The notes: generated by a model not told the origin, from the letters alone. A DNA stretch of 64,000 bases from Streptomyces sp. SUK 48 (GCF_009650765.1 NZ_CP045740.1:1798001-1862000); one strand, 5' to 3'. Counted from the first letter of the stretch, positions 53,631-62,745 are shown. A program made the numbers and translations.

Positions 53631-53993
53631 TCAGACACCCTTCTCCCGGTTGAGGTAGTTGTAGACGGTGAAGCGGCTGACACCCAGCGCGCTCGCCACG
53701 GTCTCCACCCCATGCCGCACGGCGAAGGCGCCCCGCGCCTCCAGTATCCGCACGACCTCCTGTTTGGCCCTGCGGTCCAGGTCGGACAGCGGCCGCCCCT
53801 CCCTGCGCTCCATCGCGGCGAGGATGTGATCGAGCGAGTCGGCGAGCTGGGGCAGCCGTACGGCGACGACGTCCGTGCCCGCCCATGCGAGCACGACGTC
53901 CTCGGGGCCGGCCTCGTCGGGCGGCACCATCGTCCCGCCCATGGCGTCGACCAGCGGCTTCACGGCCGCGATGAAGGGCTCCTCCCCGGTCAT
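53631..53993 (-). CDS. YheO/DauR-like HTH regulator
   Basis: This 120-aa protein has an N-terminal PAS-like YheO segment (FIAAVKPLVDAMGGTMVPPDE in outline) and a C-terminal DauR-type helix-turn-helix: RRAKQEVVRILEARGAFAVRHGVETVASALGVSRFTVYNYLN. It lies directly upstream of the urate operon on the same strand and is translationally coupled to the preceding small gene (ATGA). It is the best local candidate for the factor that binds TCAACA-N3-TGTTGA, but this is inference. It is shorter than full YheO proteins (about 220 aa), so the sensor part is reduced. Confidence 0.85.
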   Translation of the reverse strand: MTGEEPFIAAVKPLVDAMGGTMVPPDEAGPEDVVLAWAGTDVVAVRLPQLADSLDHILAAMERREGRPLSDLDRRAKQEVVRILEARGAFAVRHGVETVASALGVSRFTVYNYLNREKGV

Positions 53994-54313
53994 CTATCAC
54001 CCTCCCCGCCGCCGTCGCCGAGGCCGCCGCCGTCGCCGTGGCCGCCCCCGCCGCCATGACCGCCCTCGTCGCCCAGCACGTTGACCTGGAGCGAGATCCG
54101 GGTGGCGCCGGCTTCGAGGCTCCGGCGCAGCAGCGCGTCCACCGCGACGAGCACCCGCTCGGCGCCGCCCTCGGCGGTGTTGCCGAACGGGCCGACGTCC
54201 ACGGCGTCCAGGGCCGCGGTCTCGATGACCTCGCGCGCCGCCAGGGCGTGCGCGGGGGCCTCTTCCAGGTCGAAGGGTTCGGTCGTGAACTCCACTCTCA
54301 ATCGCACGCGCAC
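53990..54313 (-). CDS. Hypothetical protein with Gly/His-rich tail
   Basis: This 107-aa protein has an N-terminal domain of about 80 residues with a beta-alpha pattern (VRLRVEFTTEPFDL, HALAAREVIETAAL, ISLQVNVLG) and an extreme C-terminal tail of about 22 residues made of Gly with His, Asp and Glu (GHGGGGGHGDGGG). The tail could bind metal such as nickel or copper. The start is GTG 54313. The stop overlaps the regulator start. No family was recognised. It is divergent from the hydroxypyruvate isomerase gene. Confidence 0.7.
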   Translation of the reverse strand: MRVRLRVEFTTEPFDLEEAPAHALAAREVIETAALDAVDVGPFGNTAEGGAERVLVAVDALLRRSLEAGATRISLQVNVLGDEGGHGGGGGHGDGGGLGDGGGEGDR

Positions 54314-54401
54314 AACCTAACGCGCGGTGCGCGCCCCGGGGCGTCCCGGCGGGAACCAGCCGGCGGACCCCCTTGACAAGCACCGACACACGGCGGCAAT
54401 C

Positions 54402-54437
54402 TTCCAATACGCAGAAACGAACTTCCGTAATGCGGAA
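54402..54437. promoter_or_regulatory. Tandem TTCCG-type operators upstream of hyi
   Basis: The site TTCCGTAATGCGGAA (54423-54437) has perfect 5-bp arms. A weaker copy, TTCCAATACGCAGAA (54402-54416), lies with its centre 21 bp away, two helical turns. The pair sits 31 bp upstream of the isomerase ATG. An equivalent pair lies before glyoxylate carboligase. An IclR-family factor like AllR is a likely binder. Confidence 0.75.
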
Positions 54438-54467
54438 TTACTACCACGGAAGGGAGCGCGGCCCGAC

Positions 54468-55325
54468 ATGCCAGGTCTTGACTGGGGCACCGCCGCAGAC
54501 CAGCGCTTCAACGTCAACCTGTCGATCCTCTTCACGGAACTCCCGCTCCTGGAGCGCCCCGCGGCCGCCGCCGCGGCGGGCTTCACCGCGGTCGAGCTGT
54601 GGTGGCCCTGGGTCGACTCGCCCACCCCCGAGAAGTCCCGCCTGGACGCCCTGAAACGGGCGATCGAGGAGGCGGGCGTCCAGCTGACCGGGCTGAACTT
54701 CTACGCCGGACAGCTGCCGGGCCCGGACCGCGGCGCCCTGTCCGTCCCCGGCGAGGAGTCCGAGCGGTTCCGCGCCAACATCGACGTGACCGCGGACTTC
54801 GCCGCGTCCCTCGGCTGCACGGCGCTCAACGCCCTCTACGGCAACCGCGTGGACGGCGTGGACCCGGCCGAGCAGGACGCGCTCGCCCTGGAGAACCTGG
54901 TCCTCGCGGCCCGCGCCGCCGACCGGATCGGCGCGACGCTGCTGATCGAGGCGCTGAACGCGCCCGAGTCGCCGCGCTACCCGCTGGTGTCGGCGCCGAG
55001 CGCGGTCGAGGTCGTCGACCGGGTCAACGCGGCGACGGGCCTCCAGAACGCGTCGTTCCTCATGGACCTGTACCACCTGGCCATGAACGGCGAGGACCTG
55101 CCCGCGGTGATCGACCGGTTCACCGCGAAGACCGGCCACGTCCAGATCGCCGACAGTCCGGGCCGCGGCGCCCCCGGCACGGGCTCGCTCCCGCTGGCCG
55201 AGCTGCTCGGCCGGCTGCGGAAGGCCGGTTACGAGGGCTGGGTGGGCCTGGAGTACAAGCCGGGCGACCGCCCGAGCGCCGAGGCATTCGACTGGCTCCC
55301 GCGCGAGGCGCGCGCGGCGCGCTGA
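54468..55325 (+). CDS. hyi: Hydroxypyruvate isomerase
   Basis: This 285-aa TIM-barrel protein of the xylose-isomerase-like family interconverts hydroxypyruvate and tartronate semialdehyde. It shows FNVNLSILFTELPLLERPAAAAAAGF, ELWWPW, LNFYAGQLPGPDRG, the metal ligand regions LLIEALN, FLMDLYHLAMNGED and HVQIADSPGRGAPGTG, and GLEYKPG near the end. ATG 54468 has GGAAGGGAG upstream. It is followed 43 bp later by tartronate semialdehyde reductase, forming the glyoxylate branch that handles carbon from allantoin breakdown. Confidence 0.95.
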   Translation: MPGLDWGTAADQRFNVNLSILFTELPLLERPAAAAAAGFTAVELWWPWVDSPTPEKSRLDALKRAIEEAGVQLTGLNFYAGQLPGPDRGALSVPGEESERFRANIDVTADFAASLGCTALNALYGNRVDGVDPAEQDALALENLVLAARAADRIGATLLIEALNAPESPRYPLVSAPSAVEVVDRVNAATGLQNASFLMDLYHLAMNGEDLPAVIDRFTAKTGHVQIADSPGRGAPGTGSLPLAELLGRLRKAGYEGWVGLEYKPGDRPSAEAFDWLPREARAAR

Positions 55326-55368
55326 ACTCCCCCGACTTTGAACGGCAGTTGAGAGAGGCACCCCGAAC

Positions 55369-56262
55369 ATGAGCACAACGCTTCCGAAGATCGCCTGGAT
55401 CGGCCTCGGCATCATGGGCTCCCCCATGTCCGAGAACCTGGTCAAGGCGGGTTACGACGTCACCGGCCACACCCTGGAACAGGCGAAGCTGGACCGGCTG
55501 GCCGCCGCCGGCGGCACCGCGGCCTCCTCGATCGCCGAGGCCGTGCGCGACGCCGATGTGGTGATCACGATGGTGCCCGCGTCCCCGCAGGTGGAGGCCA
55601 TCGCCTACGGCCCGGACGGCATCCTGGAGAACGTCCGCCCCGGCACCCTGCTGATCGACATGTCCTCGATCACGCCGGGGACCTCGATCGAGCTGGCCGC
55701 CGCCGCGAAGGAGAAGGGCATCCGGGTGCTGGACGCCCCGGTGTCCGGCGGCGAGGCCGGGGCCGTCGAGGCGGTGCTGTCCATCATGGTCGGCGGCGAG
55801 CAGGCCGACTTCGACGAGGCGAAGCCCCTCTTCGACGCCCTGGGCAAGACCATCGTGCTGTGCGGACCGCACGGCTCGGGCCAGACCGTGAAGGCGGCCA
55901 ATCAGCTGATCGTCGCCGTCAACATCCAGGCGTGCGCGGAGGCCGTGGTCTTCCTGGAGAAGTCGGGGGTGGACCTCGCGGCCGCGCTCGACGTGCTGAA
56001 CGGGGGCCTCGCGGGCTCGACGGTGCTGACGCGCAAGAAGGACAACTTCCTGAACCGCGACTTCGCGCCGGGGTTCCGGATCGATCTGCACCACAAGGAC
56101 ATGGGCATCGTGACCGAGGCCGCCCGCAGCGTCGGCGCGGCCCTGCCGGTCGGCGCCGTGGTCGCCCAGCTGGTGGCGTCCCTGCGCGCGCAGGGCGACG
56201 GCGGTCTGGACCACTCGGCCCTGCTGCGGTCGGTGGAGCGGCTCTCGGGCGCCCAGGTCTGA
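55369..56262 (+). CDS. 2-hydroxy-3-oxopropionate (tartronate semialdehyde) reductase
   Basis: This 297-aa beta-hydroxyacid dehydrogenase has the NAD(P)-binding WIGLGIMGSPMSENL, the substrate motif DAPVSGGEAGA, the catalytic Lys in GSGQTVKAANQLIVAVNIQ and KDMGIVTEAAR near the C-terminus. It reduces tartronate semialdehyde, made by glyoxylate carboligase, to D-glycerate. It is co-transcribed with the isomerase gene. ATG 55369 has GAGAGAGG upstream. Gene names glxR or garR apply to orthologues. Confidence 0.95.
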   Translation: MSTTLPKIAWIGLGIMGSPMSENLVKAGYDVTGHTLEQAKLDRLAAAGGTAASSIAEAVRDADVVITMVPASPQVEAIAYGPDGILENVRPGTLLIDMSSITPGTSIELAAAAKEKGIRVLDAPVSGGEAGAVEAVLSIMVGGEQADFDEAKPLFDALGKTIVLCGPHGSGQTVKAANQLIVAVNIQACAEAVVFLEKSGVDLAAALDVLNGGLAGSTVLTRKKDNFLNRDFAPGFRIDLHHKDMGIVTEAARSVGAALPVGAVVAQLVASLRAQGDGGLDHSALLRSVERLSGAQV

Positions 56263-56369
56263 CACCCGCCGGAGCCGGCCTCCGGGCACCGCTCGGAAAA
56301 CTTCCGGGTCGCGGCGTCGTCGACACCTGTCCCGTCGCGCCCAAGCGACGCCGCGGCCCGGAACCAGAT

Positions 56370-56410
56370 TCAACAAACTGTTGACGCCCTGTTCACCCCG
56401 CTCCTAGGCT
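56370..56410 (+). promoter_or_regulatory. Catalase promoter with TCAACA-N3-TGTTGA operator
   Basis: TTGACG (56381-56386) and TAGGCT (56405-56410) are 18 bp apart. The perfect palindrome TCAACAAACTGTTGA (56370-56384) overlaps the -35 box exactly as at the urate operon. The element CTAGGCTCCAC at the -10 is repeated at 56423-56433. Confidence 0.8.
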
Positions 56411-56478
56411 CCACGCAGACTTCTAGGCTCCACAAAGCGGAAGACGATTTCCGCTGCCACCCGCATGGAAGGTCCACG

Positions 56479-57936
56479 ATGTCGCAGCGCGTGCTCACGA
56501 CAGAGTCCGGCGCCCCGGTCGCCGACAACCAGAACTCCGCCACCGCCGGCGTCGGCGGCCCGCTCCTGCTCCAGGACCAGCACCTCCTGGAGAAGCTCGC
56601 GCGCTTCAACCGCGAGCGGATCCCGGAGCGGGTGGTGCACGCCCGGGGCTCCGGCGCGTACGGCCACTTCGAGGTGACCGACGACGTCACCGGTTTCACT
56701 CACGCCGCCTTCCTCGGCGAGGTCGGCAAGCGCACCGAGGTGTTCGCGCGGTTCTCCACGGTCGCCGACAACCTCGGCGGCGCGGACGCGGTACGCGACC
56801 CGCGCGGCTTCGCGCTCAAGTTCTACACCGAGGAGGGCAATTACGACCTCGTCGGCAACAACACCCCGGTGTTCTTCATCAAGGACCCGCTGAAGTTCCC
56901 CGACTTCATCCACTCGCAGAAGCGGGACCCGTTCACCGGCAAGCAGGAGCCGGACAACGTCTGGGACTTCTGGGGGCACGCTCCCGAGGCCACGCACCAG
57001 GTGACCTGGCTGATGGGCGACCGCGGCATCCCGGCGTCGTACCGGCACATGAACGGCTACGGCTCGCACACCTACCAGTGGACGAACGCCGCCGGCGAGG
57101 GCTTCTTCGTCAAGTACCACTTCAAGACCAACCAGGGCGTCCGCTGCCTGTCCACCGAGCAGGCGCAGGAGCTGGCGGGCAAGGACCCCAACTCCCACCA
57201 GACGGACCTGCTCCAGGCGATCGAGCGGGGCGTGCACCCGTCGTGGACGCTGTACGTGCAGGTCATGCCGGCGGCGGACGCGGCGGACTACCGCTTCAAC
57301 CCGTTCGACCTGACGAAGATCTGGCCGCACCGGGACTACCCGCTCCAGCGCGTGGGCCGCCTGGTCCTGGACCGCAACCCGGACAACGTGTTCGCCGAGG
57401 TCGAGCAGGCCGCGTTCTCCCCGAACAACTTCGTGCCGGGCATCGGTCCCTCGGCGGACAAGATGCTCCAGGGCCGGCTGTTCGCGTACGCGGACGCCCA
57501 CCGGTACCGCCTGGGCGTCAACCACACCCAGCTCGCCGTGAACGCGCCGCGGGCGACGAGCGCGGACAACTACGGACGCGACGGTCTGATGGCGGCCAAC
57601 TCCCAGGGCCGGTACGCCAAGAACTACGAGCCGAACTCCTACGACGGCCCCGCCGAGACCGGCCGCCCGCTCGCGGCGCCGCTGCCCGTCTCCGGCCACA
57701 GCGGCACCCACGCCGCGCCGCTGCACACCAAGGACGACGACTTCTACCAGGCGGGCGAGCTCTACCGGCTGATGTCCGACGAGGAGAAGCGGCGCCTGGT
57801 CGCGAACATCGCCGGGGGCCTCGCGCAGGTCTCCCGCGACGAGGTGATCGAGAAGAACCTCGCGCACTTCCAGGCGGCTGACCCGGAGTACGGCAAGCGC
57901 GTGCGCGAAGCGGTCGAGGCCCTGCGCGAGGACTGA
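56479..57936 (+). CDS. katA: Monofunctional haem catalase (small subunit type)
   Basis: This 485-aa catalase disproportionates hydrogen peroxide. Visible are the catalytic His in [12 protein letters not shown], the distal Asn region [35 protein letters not shown], and the haem-ligand Tyr in [14 protein letters not shown]. The length fits clade-3 catalases. ATG 56479 (MSQRVLTT) follows GGAAGG. Flanked by urate and glyoxylate genes, it likely removes peroxide from uricase; its promoter shares an operator with the urate operon. Confidence 0.96.
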   Translation: MSQRVLTTESGAPVADNQNSATAGVGGPLLLQDQHLLEKLARFNRERIPERVVHARGSGAYGHFEVTDDVTGFTHAAFLGEVGKRTEVFARFSTVADNLGGADAVRDPRGFALKFYTEEGNYDLVGNNTPVFFIKDPLKFPDFIHSQKRDPFTGKQEPDNVWDFWGHAPEATHQVTWLMGDRGIPASYRHMNGYGSHTYQWTNAAGEGFFVKYHFKTNQGVRCLSTEQAQELAGKDPNSHQTDLLQAIERGVHPSWTLYVQVMPAADAADYRFNPFDLTKIWPHRDYPLQRVGRLVLDRNPDNVFAEVEQAAFSPNNFVPGIGPSADKMLQGRLFAYADAHRYRLGVNHTQLAVNAPRATSADNYGRDGLMAANSQGRYAKNYEPNSYDGPAETGRPLAAPLPVSGHSGTHAAPLHTKDDDFYQAGELYRLMSDEEKRRLVANIAGGLAQVSRDEVIEKNLAHFQAADPEYGKRVREAVEALRED

Positions 57937-58244
57937 GCGCCCGACCGGTCAGCAGGCGGCGTGCGGGGTCTGACGGGAGGTCATACCCGCGCACGCGGCC
58001 CGCGCCGCACCGGACGGCCCGGTATGAGGGGTGGCCGTCCGGGGCGGACGCGGGCAGGGCGAGGACCGCGGCGGCGTGCGAGCCAGTGCGGTGGTCAAGG
58101 AGCCGGGGCTCTTCTCGACCAGAGTGAAGGGCCTCCGTCTCCCTCACACCCCCGCGGTCCCACCCACCCCCGACCCCGTCCGGCGGCGCGACCTACCTGT
58201 CGCGCCCAGCGCCGCGCCGCCGGACGGCACCAGCACCACGCTCC
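57937..58244. other. Intergenic region, 308 bp
   Basis: Between the catalase gene and the stop of the Shedu-like gene. It contains the catalase terminator hairpin (58010-58042). The rest (58043-58244) is GC-rich with no supported open frame, repeat or promoter, and is the shared 3' region of two convergent genes. Confidence 0.5.
58010..58042 (+). terminator. Hairpin after catalase gene
   Basis: Arms CCGGACGGCC (58010-58019) and GGCCGTCCGG (58033-58042) pair perfectly around a 13-base loop, about 75 bp after the catalase stop. No U-run. Confidence 0.65.
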
Positions 58245-59462
58245 CTACGCCGGGCCGACGCCCCCGGCGAGGGAGCGTTCGGCGTTGTCGAGGAGTTCCT
58301 TGTAGGTGAGGACCTCGACGCGGGTGACATGCGCGTTGAACGTCCGCAGCGTCTCGCCGACCTCCTCCTCCGGCACGTCGGCGTGCAGGGCGGGGTGGCC
58401 GAGGAGCACGAGGGCGCCGGCCCGGCGGGTCTCGATGCCGAACTCCTCGCGGATACGGGCCCGGTTCTCGTCCAGCCCGACGAGGTAGTTGACGGCCTGC
58501 CCGACGGCCTCGTGCACGGCGTCGGCCGGCACCCAGGCGTTGCGGTGCCGCCTGATCAGGGGCCGCTTGAGCCCCATGGCCCGCTTCAGCTCCACGATGT
58601 GCAGGGCGCCGTCCGCGCGTATCAGCGGGATGTCCACCTCGTCACCGGGCACCAGCCGGCGCCGGGCGGCCTCACCGACGTACCGGCCGCCGAAGATCCA
58701 GTGATTGCCTTGCAGGGCGCGCTGGAGGTCCGCTTCGGTGGCGGTGGGATCGTCCACGACGGCCCGCAGCTCCCGGAGGCCGGCGGTACGGCGCTGGAGT
58801 TCGGCGGCCCGGAGGATCAGCCGCCCGTCCTGGTCGGCGGCGAGCAGCGCGAGCGCCTGCGGCGAGCCGGCGAGACGGCGGGCCTCCGCCGCGGGGTCCT
58901 CGATCTCGATCCGGTCGCTACGCAGCAGGCGCTCCAGCCATAGGGAGATCTCCGACATGCCGCGCGGGATCACATAGCGCCCCGGCCGGTCGTCCGGGGC
59001 GCGGAGGAAGCCGGTGTCGGCGCGCTGGGCCTCGAAGTGGGCGAGCACGTCCCGCGCGCTCGCGCCGGGATGGTCCCGCAGATACGCCTCGCTCACCGCG
59101 ACCAACCACTCGTGCATGGTCCGCAGGGAGGACGCCACGAAATCGCGGTTGCGCTCCTTGCGCGCACCGTCCTGGAAGAGCCGGTACCGCTCGTCGAAGT
59201 CCGGCTGAAGGATGCGCCCCTCCGCGTAGTCCAGCGAGTCCTGGAGCAGCCGTACGACGTGCCACTCCCCCACACCCGCCGCGAGGCCCCGCGCGTCCTC
59301 CAGCAGCCGCACCAGCTCCTTGGTCTGTCTGCGTCTCCCCGCGCTTCCACTGCGCAGATAGGTGAAGACCGCCGACAGTGCCGCTTCCACGCCCTCGTCG
59401 CCGGTCTCCTCGCACACCTTGCGCAGCTGCCACTCCAGCGTCATGTCACTTCGCACGCCCAT
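58245..59462 (-). CDS. Shedu-like (SduA, DUF4263) predicted nuclease
   Basis: This 405-aa protein has a C-terminal DUF4263/Shedu-type PD-(D/E)xK nuclease domain (about 240-395): NHWIFGGRYVGEAARRRL, the acidic DEVDIPL, the catalytic HIVELKRA, then RHRNAWVPADAVHEAVGQAVNYL and GALVLLGHPAL. Shedu proteins are single-gene anti-phage systems in many bacteria. The N-terminal 230 residues are helical and of no known type, as is common in the family. ATG 59462 is the chosen start; ATG 59444 (MTLEW) is possible. Defence function is inference from the domain. Confidence 0.78.
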   Translation of the reverse strand: MGVRSDMTLEWQLRKVCEETGDEGVEAALSAVFTYLRSGSAGRRRQTKELVRLLEDARGLAAGVGEWHVVRLLQDSLDYAEGRILQPDFDERYRLFQDGARKERNRDFVASSLRTMHEWLVAVSEAYLRDHPGASARDVLAHFEAQRADTGFLRAPDDRPGRYVIPRGMSEISLWLERLLRSDRIEIEDPAAEARRLAGSPQALALLAADQDGRLILRAAELQRRTAGLRELRAVVDDPTATEADLQRALQGNHWIFGGRYVGEAARRRLVPGDEVDIPLIRADGALHIVELKRAMGLKRPLIRRHRNAWVPADAVHEAVGQAVNYLVGLDENRARIREEFGIETRRAGALVLLGHPALHADVPEEEVGETLRTFNAHVTRVEVLTYKELLDNAERSLAGGVGPA

Positions 59463-59540
59463 GTCCGCCAGTGTGGCGGGCGCCACTGACAGCGGCCGTT
59501 CCGAGGTGCGCTCATGCCCCGGCCGCCGCACGCTGAACCC

Positions 59541-59774
59541 ATGGGACATCCGGCTCGGCACCCGCACATCGTCGTCCACGCGCCCGCCCTGGACGGCTCC
59601 CGGCGTGTCACCGAGGGGGAGGTGACGCTGGGGCTGGCCTCGCATCTGGACGATGTCGTGGAGATCCTGCGGCTGGCCGATCTGGACCGGGTCGAGGTGG
59701 AGGAGGACGACCTCATCGAGTGGCAGGGCGGCGGCCCGGAGGACTGGCCGGGGCTCTCGGAGCACGAGGTGTAG
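59541..59774 (+). CDS. Small conserved-looking hypothetical protein
   Basis: This 77-aa protein has an alpha/beta pattern (HIVVHAPALDGSRRVTEGEVTLGLASHLDDVVEIL in outline) and an acidic C-terminus (VEVEEDDLIEWQGGGPEDW). ATG 59541 lies 78 bp from the divergent Shedu-like gene start. It is short but has good codon bias and is bounded by a terminator. No family was recognised. Confidence 0.65.
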   Translation: MGHPARHPHIVVHAPALDGSRRVTEGEVTLGLASHLDDVVEILRLADLDRVEVEEDDLIEWQGGGPEDWPGLSEHEV

Positions 59775-59789
59775 GAGCGCGTACGGAAG

Positions 59790-59819
59790 AAGGGGCGGCC
59801 CGCGAACGGGCCGCCCCTT
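59790..59819. terminator. Bidirectional terminator, 13-bp stem
   Basis: Arms AAGGGGCGGCCCG (59790-59802) and CGGGCCGCCCCTT (59807-59819) flank a CGAA loop, between the small hypothetical gene stop and the glyoxylate carboligase stop. A short T run follows on the plus strand. Confidence 0.9.
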
Positions 59820-59831
59820 TCGCGGAACGCG

Positions 59832-61619
59832 TCAGCGCTTCAGCGCGCCGATCGCCGTCGGCGCGTGGGACGCCTCGGTGGCGAGGGGTTCGAACTCGGT
59901 GACGTCGCTGATGTCCATCGTGCGGCTCATCGAGATGTTCGTGACCCGCTCCAGGATCGCCTCGACCACGACCGGCACCCGGTACCGGGCGGCCAGCTTC
60001 TTCGCCTCCTCGAAGGCGGGGCCCAGCTGGTCCGGCTCGGTGACCCGCAGGGCCTTGCAGCCCAGGCCCTCGGCGACCTTGACGTGGTCCACGCCGTAGA
60101 CACCGATCTCCGGCGTGTTGATGTTCTCGAACTCCAGGTTGACCTGGAAGTCGATGTCCAGGCCGAGCTGCGCCTGGCGGATCAGGCCCAGGTAGGCGTT
60201 GTTGACCAGGACGTGCACATAGGGGATGCGGTGCTGGGCGGCGACCGCGAGTTCCTCGATCAGGAACTGGAAGTCGTAGTCGCCGGACAGCGCGACCACC
60301 GCCGCCTCCGGGTCGGCCTTGGCGACGCCGATCGCGGCCGGGATCGTCCAGCCGAGCGGGCCCGCCTGGCCGCAGTTGATCCAGTGCCGGGGCTTGTAGA
60401 CGTGCAGCATCTGGGCGCCGGCGATCTGGGAGAGGCCGATCGTGGTGACGTACCGCGTCTCGGGGCCGAAGGCCCGGTTCATCTCCTCGTACACCCGCTG
60501 CGGCTTCATCGGCACGTCGTCGAAGTGGGTACGGCGCAGCAGCGTGGCCTTGCGCTCCTGGCAGGAGGCGATCCAGTCCGCGCGGTCGGGGAGCCGGCCC
60601 GCCTCCTTCAGTTCCCGCGCCACCCGCACGAACAGCTCCAGTGCCGCCCGCGCGTCGGACACCACACCGTAGTCGGGCGGGAAGATCCGGCCGATCTGCG
60701 TGGGCTCGATGTCCACGTGCACGAAGGTGCGGCCCTCGCGGTAGACGTCCAGCTTGTAGCCGGTGTGCCGGTTCGCCCACCGGTTGCCGATGCCGAGGAC
60801 GAAGTCGGACTCCAGGAAGGTGGCGTTGCCGTAGCGGTGCGCGGTCTGCACGCCGACCATGCCCGCGTTCAGCTCGTGGTCGTCGGGCAGCGCGCCCCAG
60901 CCCATCAGGGTCGGGATGACGGGGGTGCCGGTCAGCTCGGCGAACTCGGTGAGCAGCTCGCACGCGTCGGCGCCGATGACGCCGCCGCCCGCCACGAGGA
61001 CGGGCCGCTCGGCGGCGAGCAGGTACGACATCGCCTTCTCGATCTGCGCGCGGGTCGCGGCCGGCTTGTACACCGGCAGCGGCTCGTACGTCTCCGGGTC
61101 GAACTCGATCTCCGTGAGCTGGACGTCGATGGGCAGGTCGATGAGCACCGGGCCCGGCCGGCCGGAGCGCATCAGGTGGAACGCCTGCTGGAAGACGCCG
61201 GGGACCTGGGCCGCCTCCAGGACGGTCACCGCCATCTTGGTGACCGGGCCCGCGATCGCGGCGATGTCGACGGCCTGGAAGTCCTCCTTGTGGATCACGT
61301 GCGTGGGCGCCTGCCCGGTGATGCACAGGATCGGGATCGAGTCGCCGGACGCCGAGTACAGGCCGGTGATCATGTCGGTGCCGGCCGGCCCCGACGTGCC
61401 GACGCACACGCCGATGTTGCCGGGGTGCGTCCGGGTGTAGCCCTCGGCCATGTGCGAGGCGCCCTCGACATGGCGGGCGAGGGTGTGCTGGATGCCGCCG
61501 CCCTCCTTGAGGGCCTTGTAGAACGGGTTGATCGCGGCGCCCGGCACACCGAAGGCGTCACTGACGCCCTCGCGCTTGAGGATCTCAACTGCCGCGCGGG
61601 CAGCGGTCATACGAGCCAT
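59832..61619 (-). CDS. gcl: Glyoxylate carboligase (tartronate semialdehyde synthase)
   Basis: This 595-aa thiamine-diphosphate enzyme condenses two glyoxylates to tartronate semialdehyde and CO2. It has the N-terminal [15 protein letters not shown], in which the usual ThDP-activating Glu is replaced by hydrophobic Ala-Ile as expected for Gcl (Val in E. coli), [18 protein letters not shown], and the ThDP/Mg motif [32 protein letters not shown] 61619 follows GGCAGGAG. Paired TTCCG-type operators lie 97-132 bp upstream. It supplies the substrate of the isomerase/reductase pair. Confidence 0.96.
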   Translation of the reverse strand: MARMTAARAAVEILKREGVSDAFGVPGAAINPFYKALKEGGGIQHTLARHVEGASHMAEGYTRTHPGNIGVCVGTSGPAGTDMITGLYSASGDSIPILCITGQAPTHVIHKEDFQAVDIAAIAGPVTKMAVTVLEAAQVPGVFQQAFHLMRSGRPGPVLIDLPIDVQLTEIEFDPETYEPLPVYKPAATRAQIEKAMSYLLAAERPVLVAGGGVIGADACELLTEFAELTGTPVIPTLMGWGALPDDHELNAGMVGVQTAHRYGNATFLESDFVLGIGNRWANRHTGYKLDVYREGRTFVHVDIEPTQIGRIFPPDYGVVSDARAALELFVRVARELKEAGRLPDRADWIASCQERKATLLRRTHFDDVPMKPQRVYEEMNRAFGPETRYVTTIGLSQIAGAQMLHVYKPRHWINCGQAGPLGWTIPAAIGVAKADPEAAVVALSGDYDFQFLIEELAVAAQHRIPYVHVLVNNAYLGLIRQAQLGLDIDFQVNLEFENINTPEIGVYGVDHVKVAEGLGCKALRVTEPDQLGPAFEEAKKLAARYRVPVVVEAILERVTNISMSRTMDISDVTEFEPLATEASHAPTAIGALKR

Positions 61620-61715
61620 CGAGTACTCCTGCCTCGGTGTCGGATGCGTACTCCCGTCGCGCCCCGCGGTGAGCACTGTCTCCAGAGGGTCTGTGGTGAA
61701 CCCCGACACAGTTAA

Positions 61716-61751
61716 TTCCGTATCGTGGAATTTAAATTCTACTATCTGGAA
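61716..61751. promoter_or_regulatory. Tandem TTCCG-type operators upstream of gcl
   Basis: TTCCGTATCGTGGAA (61716-61730) and TTCTACTATCTGGAA (61737-61751) have centres 21 bp apart, the same geometry as at hyi. The surrounding sequence is AT-rich for this genome, as expected of a promoter. Confidence 0.72.
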
Positions 61752-61899
61752 GCAATGTAGGGGTGAGTACGGGCCTCGTCAAGAGACACCAAGAGACACA
61801 AAAACACCGGCAAGTGGTGGGGGAACGCCGGACAGAGGCGGTACGGCGGGAGCACCATGGGAGCGCTGTCCCGAGGTGTCGTGCGAGAGTGAGTGGGCC

Positions 61900-62736
61900 A
61901 TGCCCGAGAGCGTGCCGGTGCGCTGCCCGGCCTGTCGGCGTGCGCATGTGTACACCGCGCCGGCGTATCCCTGCGCCTGCGGAACCCCGGCCGTCGTGCG
62001 GCTGGACCGCGTCGCCGCGCCGGTGGTGGCCGGGGACCGGTCCTGGGACGACGAGTGGATCGGTGCCGTGTGCGCCGTCTGCGGGCGGCTCAACCACTGG
62101 CCGCGCCCGGAACTGGGCTGCCCCTGCGGCACGGTGCTGTGGATTCCGGCGCTGGAGACGGCCCCGGGCCTGGACCTGGGCGCGGGGCCCCGCGCCCAGC
62201 CGTCCCCCGCGCACGCCGAACCGTCCCCCGCCTACACCGAACCCTCCCCCGCCCGCGCCGAACCGTCCCCCGCCCTCGCCGAGCCCGACGCCGCCCGGCC
62301 GGAACCGGCCGGGGCCGCCCCGTCCCGCCGTGCCTTCCAGCCGCACGCCGTCCGCACCGCCCGGGACGCCGTCACCGCGACCGCGCTGTATCTGCGCTGG
62401 CTCGGGTACGGGGACATCCGGCGCGCCGACCAGCGGCCGGTGCACGGCATCGGGCTCGCCGCCCGGGGGCTGCTCGCCCAGGTGGACCCGACGGTACGGC
62501 CCGCCGCGCCCCGGGACGTGGAGTGCCTGTGGCTCACCGCGATGACGGAGTCCGCCGACTGCGTGTACTTCTCCCTCGCCGGGTACGGCGACGCCGCCCG
62601 CGCCTGCGCGGACTCGCTCGGCGTACCGCTGTTCGTGCTCGACCTCGCGGGCGTCCCGCAGCCGGTGAACGACCCCGCCGACACCCTGAACACCGACGGC
62701 GCCCCGGAGACGGGACGCCGCGCGCGTCGGGGCTGA
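61900..62736 (+). CDS. Zinc-ribbon protein with possible Mrr-like domain
   Basis: This 278-aa protein has two zinc-ribbon-like knuckle pairs (CPAC..CACG at 9-27, CAVC..CPCG at about 57-76), then a low-complexity linker with repeated EPSPA units (about 105-140), and a C-terminal domain (about 145-255). The last part has DAVTATALYLRWLGYGDIRR and DVECLWLTAMTESADCVYFSLAGY, which resembles restriction-endonuclease-like (Mrr) domains seen in Streptomyces. Catalytic residues are not certain. ATG 61900 is chosen. It converges with the acyl-CoA synthetase gene, 9 bp between stops. Confidence 0.7.
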   Translation: MPESVPVRCPACRRAHVYTAPAYPCACGTPAVVRLDRVAAPVVAGDRSWDDEWIGAVCAVCGRLNHWPRPELGCPCGTVLWIPALETAPGLDLGAGPRAQPSPAHAEPSPAYTEPSPARAEPSPALAEPDAARPEPAGAAPSRRAFQPHAVRTARDAVTATALYLRWLGYGDIRRADQRPVHGIGLAARGLLAQVDPTVRPAAPRDVECLWLTAMTESADCVYFSLAGYGDAARACADSLGVPLFVLDLAGVPQPVNDPADTLNTDGAPETGRRARRG

Positions 62737-62745
62737 CCGGGAGGC

